Assembly (NCBI RefSeq): GCF_003054705.1
Contig: NZ_QAYX01000021.1
Span: forward strand, 434,001 to 498,000
Direction: 5' to 3'
Length of the DNA: 64,000 nucleotides
Origin: Opitutus sp. ER46
GTDB lineage: Bacteria; Verrucomicrobiota; Verrucomicrobiia; Opitutales; Opitutaceae
The notes below the pieces were generated by a model. It was not told the origin of the DNA, searched no databases, and worked only from the letters and a program-made list of their open reading frames with translations. Made by a program: the position numbers and the translations under genes. Below are positions 8,816 to 18,144 of the stretch, one piece after another. Each line of letters starts with the position of its first letter. The stretch's first letter is position 1.

Positions 8816-9055
8816 CCCCCTGGCTACCTCGGCTGCGGTTGATGCCACAGGGTTGCGGGCGCCGACCATGCAGGGATTTACGTCATCTCCTGAAACCTCC
8901 GCCGATGACAGCCGGGCTAATTCCGGGGCGGTGGGGCTTCGCTGACGCTGATGCCACGGCGCCTGGTGCCGCCTTTTGCGAAAACCGACTTGCGCGAGCC
9001 GGTTAGGAGGCCAACTCTCAACAGGATTTCCGTCCCGCCCTACCACTCCCACACC

Positions 9056-9568
9056 ATGGTCACCGCGAACGTCGAATACGGCTACAACAGCAAGGTTGAA
9101 GGCTCTGTGGTCGTGTCGCGCGCCGACGCCGTGATCAACTGGATCCGCACCAACTCCATGTGGCCGATGCCCATGGGTCTGGCGTGCTGTGCGATCGAGC
9201 TGATGGCGGTGGGCAATGCCCGTTTCGACATCTCGCGCTTTGGCGCCGAGGTGATGCGTTTTTCGCCCCGGCAATCCGACTGCATGATCGTCGCCGGCAG
9301 CGTCACCTACAAGATGGCCCCCCAGGTTCGCCGCATCTATGACCAGATGCCCGCGCCCAAGTGGGTCATCGCCATGGGCGCCTGCGCCAGCTCGGGTGGC
9401 ATGTACCGCAGCTATGCCCACATGCAGGGCGTTGACCGCATCCTGCCCGTCGACGTGTACGTCAGCGGCTGCCCACCGCGGCCCGAGGCGCTCCTGGATG
9501 CGCTCATCAAGCTGCAGGCCAAGGTGAAGCGGGAACCTGCCGCCCAGACCCTGCTCAAGCCGCGATGA
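9056..9568 (+). CDS. nuoB: NADH-quinone oxidoreductase subunit B
   Basis: A 170-residue peripheral-arm subunit that holds cluster N2, the [4Fe-4S] centre that passes electrons to quinone at the membrane interface. The four ligand cysteines are visible: the tandem pair in GLACCAIEL, then GACASSGG, then SGCPPRPE. The upstream frame is open further, but the ATG at 9056 gives the family length and N-terminus, preceded by a CCTACCACTCCCACACC tract with no Shine-Dalgarno. It is the first gene of the nuo cluster seen here. The 240 bases upstream hold no nuoA, which normally precedes nuoB, and no clear promoter could be picked out. The C-terminal LKPR tail is short. Confidence 0.96.
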   Translation: MVTANVEYGYNSKVEGSVVVSRADAVINWIRTNSMWPMPMGLACCAIELMAVGNARFDISRFGAEVMRFSPRQSDCMIVAGSVTYKMAPQVRRIYDQMPAPKWVIAMGACASSGGMYRSYAHMQGVDRILPVDVYVSGCPPRPEALLDALIKLQAKVKREPAAQTLLKPR

Positions 9569-9642
9569 GTGCGCCGGCCTGAAGACCACGCCGCCACCCG
9601 CTCCCTCCTGTCCCTTCACCCTCATATTCCACCCACCTTCCC

Positions 9643-10290
9643 GTGCCCGCTGACGCTGCCACTGCGCTGAAAGAGAAATTTCCGCAGGCCACCGCACGTC
9701 CGAGTGTCGACCACCCGGCGTTCAACGTGCCGATCGCGGATGTACCCGCCGTGCTGGCGTTCCTGCGCGATGAACTCGCGTTCGAGCTCCTCATGGACGT
9801 CACGGCGATCGACAACGGCGAGCACAGCTCCCCGCGGTTCACGGTGGTGTACCACGTGTTGTCGGTGACGCATCCGGGCGCCTACCTGCGTATCGCCGCC
9901 GACTGTGCGAACGACGCCGAGCCGACCGCGCCCAGCGTGGTTGCGCTCTGGGCGGGCGCCAACTGGCACGAGCGCGAGGTGTACGACATGTTCGGCATCA
10001 AGTTCACCGGGCATCCCGACCTGCGCCGCATCCTGATGTGGGACGGTTATCCCTACCATCCGCTGCGGAAGGAGTTCCCCCTGGCCGGGATCGAGACCGA
10101 TTTGCCCGTCGAGGACATCGCGGAGGAGACCGGCACGAAGGTGATCGCGGCGCCCATGCAGGGCGGCCCGTTCGTCGCTTCGCCGGGCGAAATCAACCTC
10201 ACGGAAGCGGAGCCCCGCGCCAAGGACGAGACCTGGAGCGATCGCCGCGCGAAACCGGGCCACAGCGAACTGCGGCAGGTGAAGGAGTGA
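9643..10290 (+). CDS. nuoC: NADH-quinone oxidoreductase subunit C
   Basis: A 215-residue, 30-kDa-type subunit of the complex I connecting module. The signature WHEREVYDMFGIKFTGHP followed by LRRILMWDGYPYHPLRKEF is unmistakable. It is separate from nuoD, unlike the fused nuoCD of enterobacteria. The start is a GTG at 9643 within CTTCCCGTGCCC; no ATG fits. The C-terminus carries about 60 residues beyond the core, charged and rich in Glu/Lys, which may be a lineage extension. The stop is followed four bases later by nuoD. Confidence 0.94.
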   Translation: MPADAATALKEKFPQATARPSVDHPAFNVPIADVPAVLAFLRDELAFELLMDVTAIDNGEHSSPRFTVVYHVLSVTHPGAYLRIAADCANDAEPTAPSVVALWAGANWHEREVYDMFGIKFTGHPDLRRILMWDGYPYHPLRKEFPLAGIETDLPVEDIAEETGTKVIAAPMQGGPFVASPGEINLTEAEPRAKDETWSDRRAKPGHSELRQVKE

Positions 10291-10294
10291 ACCG

Positions 10295-11560
10295 ATGAGC
10301 ACCGGATTTGCCTATCCCGACCATGAGGCCCGGGCCGCCGAGGCGGCCGAAGCCGCGCGCGCCCGCGCCGCTGGCGAGACGCCCGAGTTCGAGACCGAGA
10401 AGATGTCGCTCAACATGGGCCCGTCGCACCCGTCCACGCACGGGGTGTTCCGGCTCCAGATGGAGCTCGATGGCGAGACCCTGACCAAGGCCGACCCGGT
10501 CATCGGTTACCTGCACCGCGGCGACGAGAAGATCGCCGAGAACATGACCTACAACCAGTTCGTGCCGTACACGGACCGGTTGGATTACCTGGCGCCGCTC
10601 GCGAACAACATGGCCTACGCCATCGCGGTCGAGAAGCTGGCCGGCCTCACCGTGCCGCCGCGCTGCCAGGCCATCCGCGTGATCACCGCGGAGCTCGCCC
10701 GCATCTCGTCGCACTTGATGGGCCTCGGCGCGTTCGGCCTCGATGTCGGCGCCTGGACTGTCCTCGTCTGGTGCCTCAACGAGCGCGAGAAGCTCTACCG
10801 GCTGTTCGAGGAGCTCACCGGCGCCCGCTTCACCACGAGCTACACCCGCATCGGCGGCGTCACTCGCGACGTGCCGCCCGACTGGCTCGGGCACGTGAAC
10901 ACGTTCTGCGACGAGTTCCTCCCGATGCTCGAGGAGACGCTCGCGATGCTGACGCGGAACAAGATCTTCATGGACCGCACGGTCGATGTCGGCGTGATCT
11001 CGAAGGCCGACGCGCTGGCCTACGGTCTCACCGGCCCGAATCTCCGTGGTTCCGGCGTCGCGCTCGATCTGCGCAAGGACAAGCCGTACTCGGGCTACGA
11101 GAACTACGAGTTCGACGTGCCCGTGGGCAGCAAGGGCGACTGCTACGATCGCTATCTCGTCCGCGGCGAGGAGATGCGCCAGTCGGCGCGCATCATCAAG
11201 CAGGCCGTGGCCAAGTTCCCCGGCGGCGCGTGGTTTGCCGAGGACGCGAAGAAGATCTTCAACCCGCCGAAGGACAAGGTGCTCACCTCGATGGAGGAGC
11301 TGATCCAGCACTTCATGCTCGTCACCGAGGGCCCGCAGATGCCGGCTGGCGAAGTCTATTTCGAGGCGGAGAATCCCAAGGGCATCCTGGGCTTCTACAT
11401 CGTGAGCAAGGGCGGCGGCGTGCCGTACCGGCTGAAGATCCGGTCGCCGTCGTTCTGCAATCTTTCGATCATTCCCAAGGTGAGCGTCGGCTGCCTCATC
11501 TCCGACGTCGTCGCGATCCTCGGCTCCTTCGACTTCGTGATGGGCGAGTGCGACCGCTGA
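10295..11560 (+). CDS. nuoD: NADH-quinone oxidoreductase subunit D
   Basis: A 421-residue, 49-kDa subunit that forms the quinone pocket together with NuoB. HPSTHGVFR near residue 47 contains the conserved His, the central YTDRLDYLAP block holds the conserved Tyr, and the protein ends with the family terminus VMGECDR. About 35 Ala/Glu-rich residues precede the core, somewhat more than in E. coli homologues. Co-transcription with nuoC is clear from the four-base gap. Confidence 0.96.
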   Translation: MSTGFAYPDHEARAAEAAEAARARAAGETPEFETEKMSLNMGPSHPSTHGVFRLQMELDGETLTKADPVIGYLHRGDEKIAENMTYNQFVPYTDRLDYLAPLANNMAYAIAVEKLAGLTVPPRCQAIRVITAELARISSHLMGLGAFGLDVGAWTVLVWCLNEREKLYRLFEELTGARFTTSYTRIGGVTRDVPPDWLGHVNTFCDEFLPMLEETLAMLTRNKIFMDRTVDVGVISKADALAYGLTGPNLRGSGVALDLRKDKPYSGYENYEFDVPVGSKGDCYDRYLVRGEEMRQSARIIKQAVAKFPGGAWFAEDAKKIFNPPKDKVLTSMEELIQHFMLVTEGPQMPAGEVYFEAENPKGILGFYIVSKGGGVPYRLKIRSPSFCNLSIIPKVSVGCLISDVVAILGSFDFVMGECDR

Positions 11561-11593
11561 TCCCGCGCCCGCCGTGACTCCTGTGGTTCAACC

Positions 11594-12088
11594 ATGAATC
11601 TGAAACCCGAAACCCTTCGCCGCATTGACGAGGTGATCACCCATTACCCGGTGAAGCGCAGCGCCGCGCTGCCGCTGCTGCACCTCGTCCAGGAGGACGT
11701 CGGCTTCATTTCGAAGGAGGCGATCGAGTGGATCGCGCAGAAGCTCGAGCTCGAACCGATCAACATCTACGAGCTGGTCACGTTTTACCCGATGTTCCGG
11801 CAGCAGCCGATCGGCCGCCGCCACATCAAGGTCTGCCGCACGCTCTCCTGCGCGCTGATGGGCGGCTACAAAACCTGCGAGGCCTTCGAGAAGGAATTCA
11901 ACACGCGCCGCGGCGAGGTCTCGCCCGACGGCGAGGTGACGATCGAGTTTGTCGAGTGCCTCGCCAGCTGCGGCACCGCGCCGGTCGTGATGGTCGACGA
12001 CGAGCTGCACGAGAAGGTCGACGTCGCGAAGGCGAAACAGATCAGCGAACAGATCAAACGGGAGAAGGCCGAAAGGCCTAATGGCTGA
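11594..12088 (+). CDS. nuoE: NADH-quinone oxidoreductase subunit E
   Basis: A 164-residue thioredoxin-like [2Fe-2S] protein (cluster N1a) of the NADH-input module. The four ligands appear as VCRTLSC and ECLASCGTAP, the C-x4-C and C-x3-C pattern of the 24-kDa family. The N-terminal helical part includes RSAALPLLHLVQEDVG. It lies between nuoD and nuoF in canonical order. A Lys/Glu-rich C-terminal tail (about 20 residues) is probably disordered. Confidence 0.95.
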   Translation: MNLKPETLRRIDEVITHYPVKRSAALPLLHLVQEDVGFISKEAIEWIAQKLELEPINIYELVTFYPMFRQQPIGRRHIKVCRTLSCALMGGYKTCEAFEKEFNTRRGEVSPDGEVTIEFVECLASCGTAPVVMVDDELHEKVDVAKAKQISEQIKREKAERPNG

Positions 12089-12154
12089 ATCGGCCACAGA
12101 CCTCGAATGACCCTTCAGCCCTTCCGTCTTTCAGCTCTTTAGCCCTTTCCCCGC

Positions 12155-13507
12155 ATGCGCGCGCCGCAACAACGCCGGATCATCTTCAAGCACATCGACG
12201 AGCCTGGTTACACCAATGACCTGGCCTGCTACGTGCGCCATGGCGGCTACGAGATGCTGAAGAAGGCCGTCGGCATGCAGCCGGCGGCGATCATCGACGA
12301 GGTCAAGAAGTCCGGCCTGCGCGGCCGCGGTGGCGCGGGTTTCCCGTGCGGCGTGAAGTGGGGTCTGGTCGACCGCAAGAGCGGCAAGCCGATCTACCTC
12401 GTCGTCAACGCCGACGAGTCCGAGCCGGGCACGTTCAAGGACCGGTACATCATGCACCAGGACCCTCATCAGCTGATCGAGGGCATCATGATCACCTGCT
12501 GGGCGAACAACGTGAAGCAGGCCTACATCTACATCCGCGGCGAAATGCCCCACGGCGCGCGGATCCTGGAAAAGGCGATCGCCGAGGCCCGCGCCGCGAA
12601 CTTCTGCGGGCCGAACATCCTCGGCACGGCCTACGGTTGCGAAATCTACGTCCACCGCGGCGCCGGCGCCTACATCTGCGGCGAGGAAACCGGGCTCATC
12701 GAATCGCTCGAGGGCAAGCGCGCCTACCCGCGCATCAAGCCGCCCTATTTCCCCGCCGTCCTCGGCCTGTACCAGTGCCCGACGATCGTGAACAACGTCG
12801 AGACGCTCTGCCACGTGAAGCACATCGTGGACATGGGCGGCGACGCCTTCTCCCGCATTGGCACGCCGAACAACACCGGCACCCGCATCCTGTGCGTCAG
12901 CGGGCACGTGCAGAAGCCCGGCTATTTCGAGTACGAGGTCGGCAAGATCACCCTCGGCGAACTGCTCAACGAGGTCTGCGGCGGCCCGCTGCCCGGCCGC
13001 ACGTTCAAGGCCGTTATTCCCGGCGGCTCCTCGGCCAAGATTCTCCGTTTCGGCGAGACCTTCACGTTGAAGAACAAGGACGGCTCCACGCGCACGCTCG
13101 CGGTCGAGGACATCCCCATGGACTTCGACACGCTCGCGGCCTGCGGCACGATGGGCGGCTCCGGCGGCGTCATCGTGATGGACGACTCCGTGAACATCGT
13201 GGAGGCCCTGGGCAACATCAACGCCTTCTACGCCCACGAGAGCTGCGGCCAGTGCACGCCCTGCCGCGAAGGCTCGCTGTGGATGAAGAAGATCACCGCC
13301 CGCATGGTCCACGCCACGCCGCGCGCCGAGGACGGCGTGCTGCTGAAGAGCGTCGCCGACCAGATCGCCGGCCGCACCATCTGCGCCTTCGGCGAGGCGT
13401 GCTCCTGGCCCACGCAGAGCTACGTCGCCAAGTTCCCGGAGGAATTCCGCGCCTATCCGGAGGCCAAAAAGGGCAAGACCCACGTCAGCGCCCTCCCGCT
13501 CGTCTGA
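12155..13507 (+). CDS. nuoF: NADH-quinone oxidoreductase subunit F
   Basis: A 450-residue, 51-kDa subunit that binds NADH and FMN and carries cluster N3. Visible are the nucleotide-binding loop RGRGGAGFPCGVKWG near residue 55, the VNADESEPGTFKDR block, the acidic GEETGLIESLEG stretch, and ESCGQCTPCREGS with the later ICAFGEA cysteine completing the N3 ligands. Length and motif order are standard. It is preceded by a 20-base pyrimidine-rich leader (TTAGCCCTTTCCCCGC) and no Shine-Dalgarno. Confidence 0.96.
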   Translation: MRAPQQRRIIFKHIDEPGYTNDLACYVRHGGYEMLKKAVGMQPAAIIDEVKKSGLRGRGGAGFPCGVKWGLVDRKSGKPIYLVVNADESEPGTFKDRYIMHQDPHQLIEGIMITCWANNVKQAYIYIRGEMPHGARILEKAIAEARAANFCGPNILGTAYGCEIYVHRGAGAYICGEETGLIESLEGKRAYPRIKPPYFPAVLGLYQCPTIVNNVETLCHVKHIVDMGGDAFSRIGTPNNTGTRILCVSGHVQKPGYFEYEVGKITLGELLNEVCGGPLPGRTFKAVIPGGSSAKILRFGETFTLKNKDGSTRTLAVEDIPMDFDTLAACGTMGGSGGVIVMDDSVNIVEALGNINAFYAHESCGQCTPCREGSLWMKKITARMVHATPRAEDGVLLKSVADQIAGRTICAFGEACSWPTQSYVAKFPEEFRAYPEAKKGKTHVSALPLV

Positions 13508-13522
13508 GTTTCCACTTTCGCA

Positions 13523-15268
13523 ATGATCCCACCCGCCAAACCCGACCTCATCACCGTCAACATTGACGGCAAGGATGTCGCCGTGCCGAAGGGCACGAAC
13601 ATGATCGAAGCCGCCCGGCTGGTTGGCGTGGATGTGCCGTACTATTGCTACCACCCGAAGCTAACGGTCGTGGGCAACTGCCGGATGTGTCTCATCGAAA
13701 TGGGCATGCCGGCGGTCGATCCCGCGACCAAGGTGCCCGTCATCGACCCGGCCACCGGCAAGCAGAAGATCAATTGGATGCCGCGGCCCCAGATCGGCTG
13801 CGCCACCAACGCGTCGCCCGGCCTCCACGTGCGGACCAACACGCCGATGATCAAGGACTGTCGCGAGGGCGTGATGGAGTTCCTGCTCATCAATCACCCG
13901 CTCGACTGCCCGATCTGCGACCAGGCCGGCGAGTGCAAGCTGCAGGAACAGGCCACCGGTTACGGTCGCGGCTACTCGCGCTTCATCGAGCAGAAAAACG
14001 TGAAGCCGAAGCGCACCCAGCTCGGGCCGCGCGTCACGCTCGACGACGAGCGCTGCATCCTCTGCTCGCGCTGCATCCGGTTCTGCAAGGAGATCGTCAA
14101 GGACGACGTCCTCGGCTTCATCGATCGCGGCAGCTACTCGACGCTCACCTGCTACCCGGGCAAGGCGCTCGCGAACAATTACTCGCTCAACACCGTCGAC
14201 ATCTGCCCGGTGGGCGCGCTCACGAGCACCGATTTCCGGTTCAAGATGCGCGTCTGGTTCCTGAAGCAGACCAACAGCATCGACATCGAGTCCTCGGTCG
14301 GCGCCAACACCGTCGTCTGGTCCCGCGAGGGCGTCATTTACCGTATCACGCCGCGCCGGAACGATGAGGTGAACGACACCTGGATGGCCGACTCCGGCCG
14401 CGATCTCTACAAGCAGGTCCGCGCCAACGACCGGCTCACCGAGCCGCAGGTCAACGGGGCGGCGACTTCGCTCGACGCCGCCATTGCCGCCGCTGCCGAT
14501 GTCTTCCGCGGCGCCGCTGGCGCCATTGCCGTCGTCGGCTCCGGCCGCAGCAGCGTCGAAGAGCAGTTCCTCACGCGAAAGCTCGCCGAATTGCTGCGGG
14601 CCTCCACGCACGTCGTCACGCGGGTGGGGCCGGGGGACGGCATTCTCATCTCTTCCGACCGCAACCCGAACCTCCGCGGCGCTCTGGTCACCGGTCTCGT
14701 GAAGGCGCTGCCGAAGGCGCCCGCCGCGCCCGCCGCCGGGCTGGCGCTGGGTGGTCTCGCCGAACTCGGCGCCGCGATCGACGCCGGCAAGGTGAAGGCG
14801 GTCGTGACCGTGGGCGAGGACCTGCTCGCCGCCGGCCTGTCGACCGCGCAGCTCGCCAAGGTCGCAGTCGTGGCGCTCGGCACGCACGTGCAGGCGACGA
14901 CGCTCGCGGCCAAGGTCGTCATTCCGACGCTGACGGTTTTCGAGAAGAGCGGCACGTTCGTGAACCAGCAGTTCCGGCTGCAGGCCTTCTTCAAGGCGGT
15001 TCCCGGGCCCGTCACCGCGTGCGACGACCTCACCGCGCTCAACCGGCTCATCGTCGCCGCCGGCGGCACGTCGGTGGCCGCCGAGATCCACGCGGTGTGG
15101 ACGCTCCTCGCCGCCGCCGTCCCGGCGCTCGCCTCGGCGAGCTTCGCGCGGTTGCCCGACACCGGCCTCGTGCTCGACGGCTCCGCCTGGGCCGGCCAGC
15201 CGTTCGCCGAGGGCGAGACGCTGCACTACCAACCCGCGGCCGCGCCGGTCGCCACCGCCGCCCGCTGA
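13523..15268 (+). CDS. nuoG: NADH-quinone oxidoreductase subunit G (short form)
   Basis: A 581-residue, 75-kDa-type subunit. The N-terminal ferredoxin domain carries N1b ligands (YYCYHP, then NCRMC, then a later Cys in IGCATN). HPLDCPICDQAGEC provides the N5 His/Cys set, and CILCSRCIRFCKE with CPVGAL provides N4. The C-terminal part (from about residue 220) is a reduced molybdopterin-oxidoreductase-like region without cofactor motifs and rich in Ala/Val. The whole is shorter than E. coli NuoG (about 900 residues), and the extra N7 cluster motif is not seen. It belongs to the NADH-dehydrogenase module with NuoE and NuoF. Confidence 0.94.
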   Translation: MIPPAKPDLITVNIDGKDVAVPKGTNMIEAARLVGVDVPYYCYHPKLTVVGNCRMCLIEMGMPAVDPATKVPVIDPATGKQKINWMPRPQIGCATNASPGLHVRTNTPMIKDCREGVMEFLLINHPLDCPICDQAGECKLQEQATGYGRGYSRFIEQKNVKPKRTQLGPRVTLDDERCILCSRCIRFCKEIVKDDVLGFIDRGSYSTLTCYPGKALANNYSLNTVDICPVGALTSTDFRFKMRVWFLKQTNSIDIESSVGANTVVWSREGVIYRITPRRNDEVNDTWMADSGRDLYKQVRANDRLTEPQVNGAATSLDAAIAAAADVFRGAAGAIAVVGSGRSSVEEQFLTRKLAELLRASTHVVTRVGPGDGILISSDRNPNLRGALVTGLVKALPKAPAAPAAGLALGGLAELGAAIDAGKVKAVVTVGEDLLAAGLSTAQLAKVAVVALGTHVQATTLAAKVVIPTLTVFEKSGTFVNQQFRLQAFFKAVPGPVTACDDLTALNRLIVAAGGTSVAAEIHAVWTLLAAAVPALASASFARLPDTGLVLDGSAWAGQPFAEGETLHYQPAAAPVATAAR

Positions 15269-15298
15269 CGTTCCCGCGCGACTCCCCTTCACGCTTCC

Positions 15299-15514
15299 AT
15301 GCACAACCTCCCTGTATTCGGACTCGGACTTTTCTTCGCCCTCGCGGGGCTTGGGCTGTTCGCCTACACGCTGCGCAAGACCGCGCCGGCGCCGGCGCCG
15401 GTGAAGAAGGCCGAACTGCGCGAGCTGGAGGCCCGCCAGGCCGAAACGAACAAGCTGCGCATCGCCGCCGCCGTTGGCGTGGTGGTGGGCGCGGCGCTCA
15501 TGGTCCTTTCCTGA
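15299..15514 (+). CDS. Two-helix membrane protein inside the nuo operon
   Basis: A 71-residue protein encoded between nuoG and nuoH, with a 30-base gap before it and only one base between its stop and the nuoH ATG. It has a hydrophobic segment at about residues 6-23 (LPVFGLGLFFALAGLGLF), a charged middle containing an Ala/Pro-rich run and a Lys/Glu helix (KKAELRELEARQAET), and a second hydrophobic segment at about 54-70 (IAAAVGVVVGAALMVL). Both ends therefore lie on the same side of the membrane. I do not recognise it as one of the 14 core subunits. Position and size resemble a lineage-specific accessory or assembly subunit of the proton-pumping arm. NuoA is larger (about 120 residues, three helices) and is not matched. 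Confidence 0.7.
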   Translation: MHNLPVFGLGLFFALAGLGLFAYTLRKTAPAPAPVKKAELRELEARQAETNKLRIAAAVGVVVGAALMVLS

Positions 15515-15515
15515 G

Positions 15516-16667
15516 ATGGTCGATTTCTACCTCCAACTCCCTCTGGTCGTGCAGGGCCTCCTGAAGGGGCTCGCGGCGATTCTCGTGATCTTCCCGATCG
15601 CGGGCGTCTGCTCGATGGCGGAACGCAAGGTCGCGGCCTGGGTGCAGGATCGTCCCGGCCCGAGCCGCGCCGTCGTGCCGTGGTTTGGCTGGATCCCGGT
15701 GGTCGGCCCGTTCCTGCGGCGGCTCGGCGTGTTTCACGTCATGGCCGACGGCGGCAAGATGCTGTTCAAGGAGGACCCGGTGCCGGGTCACGTGAACAAG
15801 TTCTACTTCATCCTGGCGCCGATCCTCGCGATGGTTCCCGCGCTGACGACCGTGACGACCGTGCCATACGGCGCGTACGTCAATGCGGCCGGCGAGGTCG
15901 TGCCGGTCGGGCTGACCAACCTCGACATCGGCATCCTTGCCATCTTCGCCGTCGCCTCGCTCGGCGTGTACTCGGTCATCCTCGCCGGCTGGGCCTCCAA
16001 CTCGAAGTACCCGTTCCTCGGCGGCATCCGCGCCTCGGCGCAGCTCATCTCGTATGAGCTCTCGATGACGCTCTCGGTGATCCCCGTTTTCCTCTGGCTC
16101 AACGAGCCGGGCCGCGAGGGCACGATGAGCCTCGCGCGCGCCGTCGAGTTCCAGAGCCACCCCGGCTTCCTGGGCGGGATGTGGTTCATCTTCATCATGC
16201 CGATCTCGGCGTTCGTCTTCCTCGTCTCGCTCTTCGCCGAAACCAACCGCCAGCCGTTCGACATGCCGGAGGGCGAGGCCGACCTCGTCGGCGGTTTCCA
16301 CACCGAGTACGGCGCGTTCAAGTGGGGCCTGTTCTTCGTCGCCGAGTACTCGCACATGCTGATCGGCTCGGCCGTCTTCACGCTCCTGTTCCTCGGCGGC
16401 TGGAATCCGCTGCCCTGGATCTCGCTGGCGCAGTTCGCCGAGTGGACGCACCTCGCCGGCCACCCGATCGCGCTCGGCCTCGTTTCCATCGCCATCTTCA
16501 TCCTGAAGGTGCTCGCGATGATCTTCTTCTTCATGTGGGTGCGGTGGACCCTTCCGCGCTTCCGCTACGATCAGGTCATGGAGATCGGCTGGAAACGGCT
16601 GCTCCCGCTCTCGATCGTCAACCTCGTCGTCTACGCGATCGCGATCGCGGTGATCGAACGGACGTAA
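15516..16667 (+). CDS. nuoH: NADH-quinone oxidoreductase subunit H
   Basis: A 383-residue membrane subunit that links the peripheral arm to the pump and forms the quinone-access channel. ETNRQPFDMPEGEADLVG and GFHTEYGAFKWGLFF are the hallmark conserved loops. AERKVAAWVQDRPGP near residue 30 is the other family signature. Eight or so hydrophobic segments are evident. The frame is open upstream, but the ATG at 15516, one base past the preceding stop, gives the normal N-terminus. Confidence 0.96.
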   Translation: MVDFYLQLPLVVQGLLKGLAAILVIFPIAGVCSMAERKVAAWVQDRPGPSRAVVPWFGWIPVVGPFLRRLGVFHVMADGGKMLFKEDPVPGHVNKFYFILAPILAMVPALTTVTTVPYGAYVNAAGEVVPVGLTNLDIGILAIFAVASLGVYSVILAGWASNSKYPFLGGIRASAQLISYELSMTLSVIPVFLWLNEPGREGTMSLARAVEFQSHPGFLGGMWFIFIMPISAFVFLVSLFAETNRQPFDMPEGEADLVGGFHTEYGAFKWGLFFVAEYSHMLIGSAVFTLLFLGGWNPLPWISLAQFAEWTHLAGHPIALGLVSIAIFILKVLAMIFFFMWVRWTLPRFRYDQVMEIGWKRLLPLSIVNLVVYAIAIAVIERT

Positions 16668-16679
16668 CCTTTCCCACGC

Positions 16680-17228
<549 letters not shown>

Positions 17229-17259
17229 GTCCCCGCGCCGCCCGAGCCTCCCGCTTCCG

Positions 17260-17775
17260 ATGATCTTCCTCTTCAATCTCCTCGCGCTCTTCACGGTGAT
17301 CTGCGCCGTCGGCGTGGTCGTGAGCAAGAACACGGTCAACGGCGCCATGTGCCTCCTGCTGTCGCTGGTCGGCGTCGCCGGCCTGTTCGTTGGCCTCAAT
17401 GCCTACCTCCTGGCGTTCCTGCTCCTGCTCGTTTACGCGGGCGCCGTCGTCGCGCTGTTCCTGTTCATCGTGATGCTGCTCGACACCAAGGGGGACGAGA
17501 AGCCGCGCCTCGCGAAGATCCCGCTCGTCGCCCGCGGCCTCGCGCTCGCGCTGGTGCTGGCGGGCATCGCGTCGTTCTACGCCCAGGGCCGGCTCACCAC
17601 TCCCGACACGGCCGCTCCGGCGCTCGGCAGCTCGCTGAAGCTGTATGCCTACCAGCTCTTCACCACCTATCTCCTGCCGGTGCAGGTGATGGGCTTCCTC
17701 CTCCTCATCGCGATGATTGGCGTGATCGTCGTCAGCCGCCGCCTGCCCGCCGAGGGCGAGCAGCCCAACCGCTGA
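17260..17775 (+). CDS. nuoJ: NADH-quinone oxidoreductase subunit J
   Basis: A 171-residue membrane protein with five hydrophobic segments, lying between nuoI and nuoK as in all nuo operons. [18 protein letters not shown] near residue 55 is the conserved third helix containing the pi-bulge Tyr-Ala-Gly motif. The longer open frame upstream overlaps nuoI, so the ATG at 17260, after a CGAGCCTCCCGCTTCCG tract, is chosen because it starts directly with the first membrane helix ([14 protein letters not shown]). Confidence 0.93.
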   Translation: MIFLFNLLALFTVICAVGVVVSKNTVNGAMCLLLSLVGVAGLFVGLNAYLLAFLLLLVYAGAVVALFLFIVMLLDTKGDEKPRLAKIPLVARGLALALVLAGIASFYAQGRLTTPDTAAPALGSSLKLYAYQLFTTYLLPVQVMGFLLLIAMIGVIVVSRRLPAEGEQPNR

Positions 17776-17807
17776 GCTTCGCCGCCACCATCCGCCTCCT
17801 TCCGAAC

Positions 17808-18116
17808 ATGATCGCCCCGACGCTCAACGCTTACCTCGTCCTCAGCTTCCTGCTGTTTGCGATCGGCCTGCTCGGCGTGCTGATCCGCCGGAACACGCTG
17901 GTCGTGTTCATGTGCCTCGAGCTGATGCTCGTCGCCTCGACCCTGGCGCTGGTCGCGTTCTCGCGGTTCAACGGCACGATGGACGGCAACGTCTTCGTCT
18001 TCTTCATCCTCACCGTGGCGGCGGCCGAGGTGGCCGTGGGCCTGGCGATCATTGTGGCGCTCTTCCGCAAGCGCCAGACCGTGCAGCTCGACGAGCTGAA
18101 CTCGCTCAAGAACTGA
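17808..18116 (+). CDS. nuoK: NADH-quinone oxidoreductase subunit K
   Basis: A 102-residue, three-helix antiporter-adjacent subunit of the proton-transfer chain. [18 protein letters not shown] carries the conserved membrane Glu (about residue 38), and [14 protein letters not shown] carries the second (about residue 72). Length is exactly typical. The ATG at 17808 gives the standard N-terminus; upstream sequence overlaps nuoJ in another frame. Confidence 0.95.
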   Translation: MIAPTLNAYLVLSFLLFAIGLLGVLIRRNTLVVFMCLELMLVASTLALVAFSRFNGTMDGNVFVFFILTVAAAEVAVGLAIIVALFRKRQTVQLDELNSLKN

Positions 18117-18144
18117 CCCGCCCCTCGCTGCCCCTCTTCCTTTC

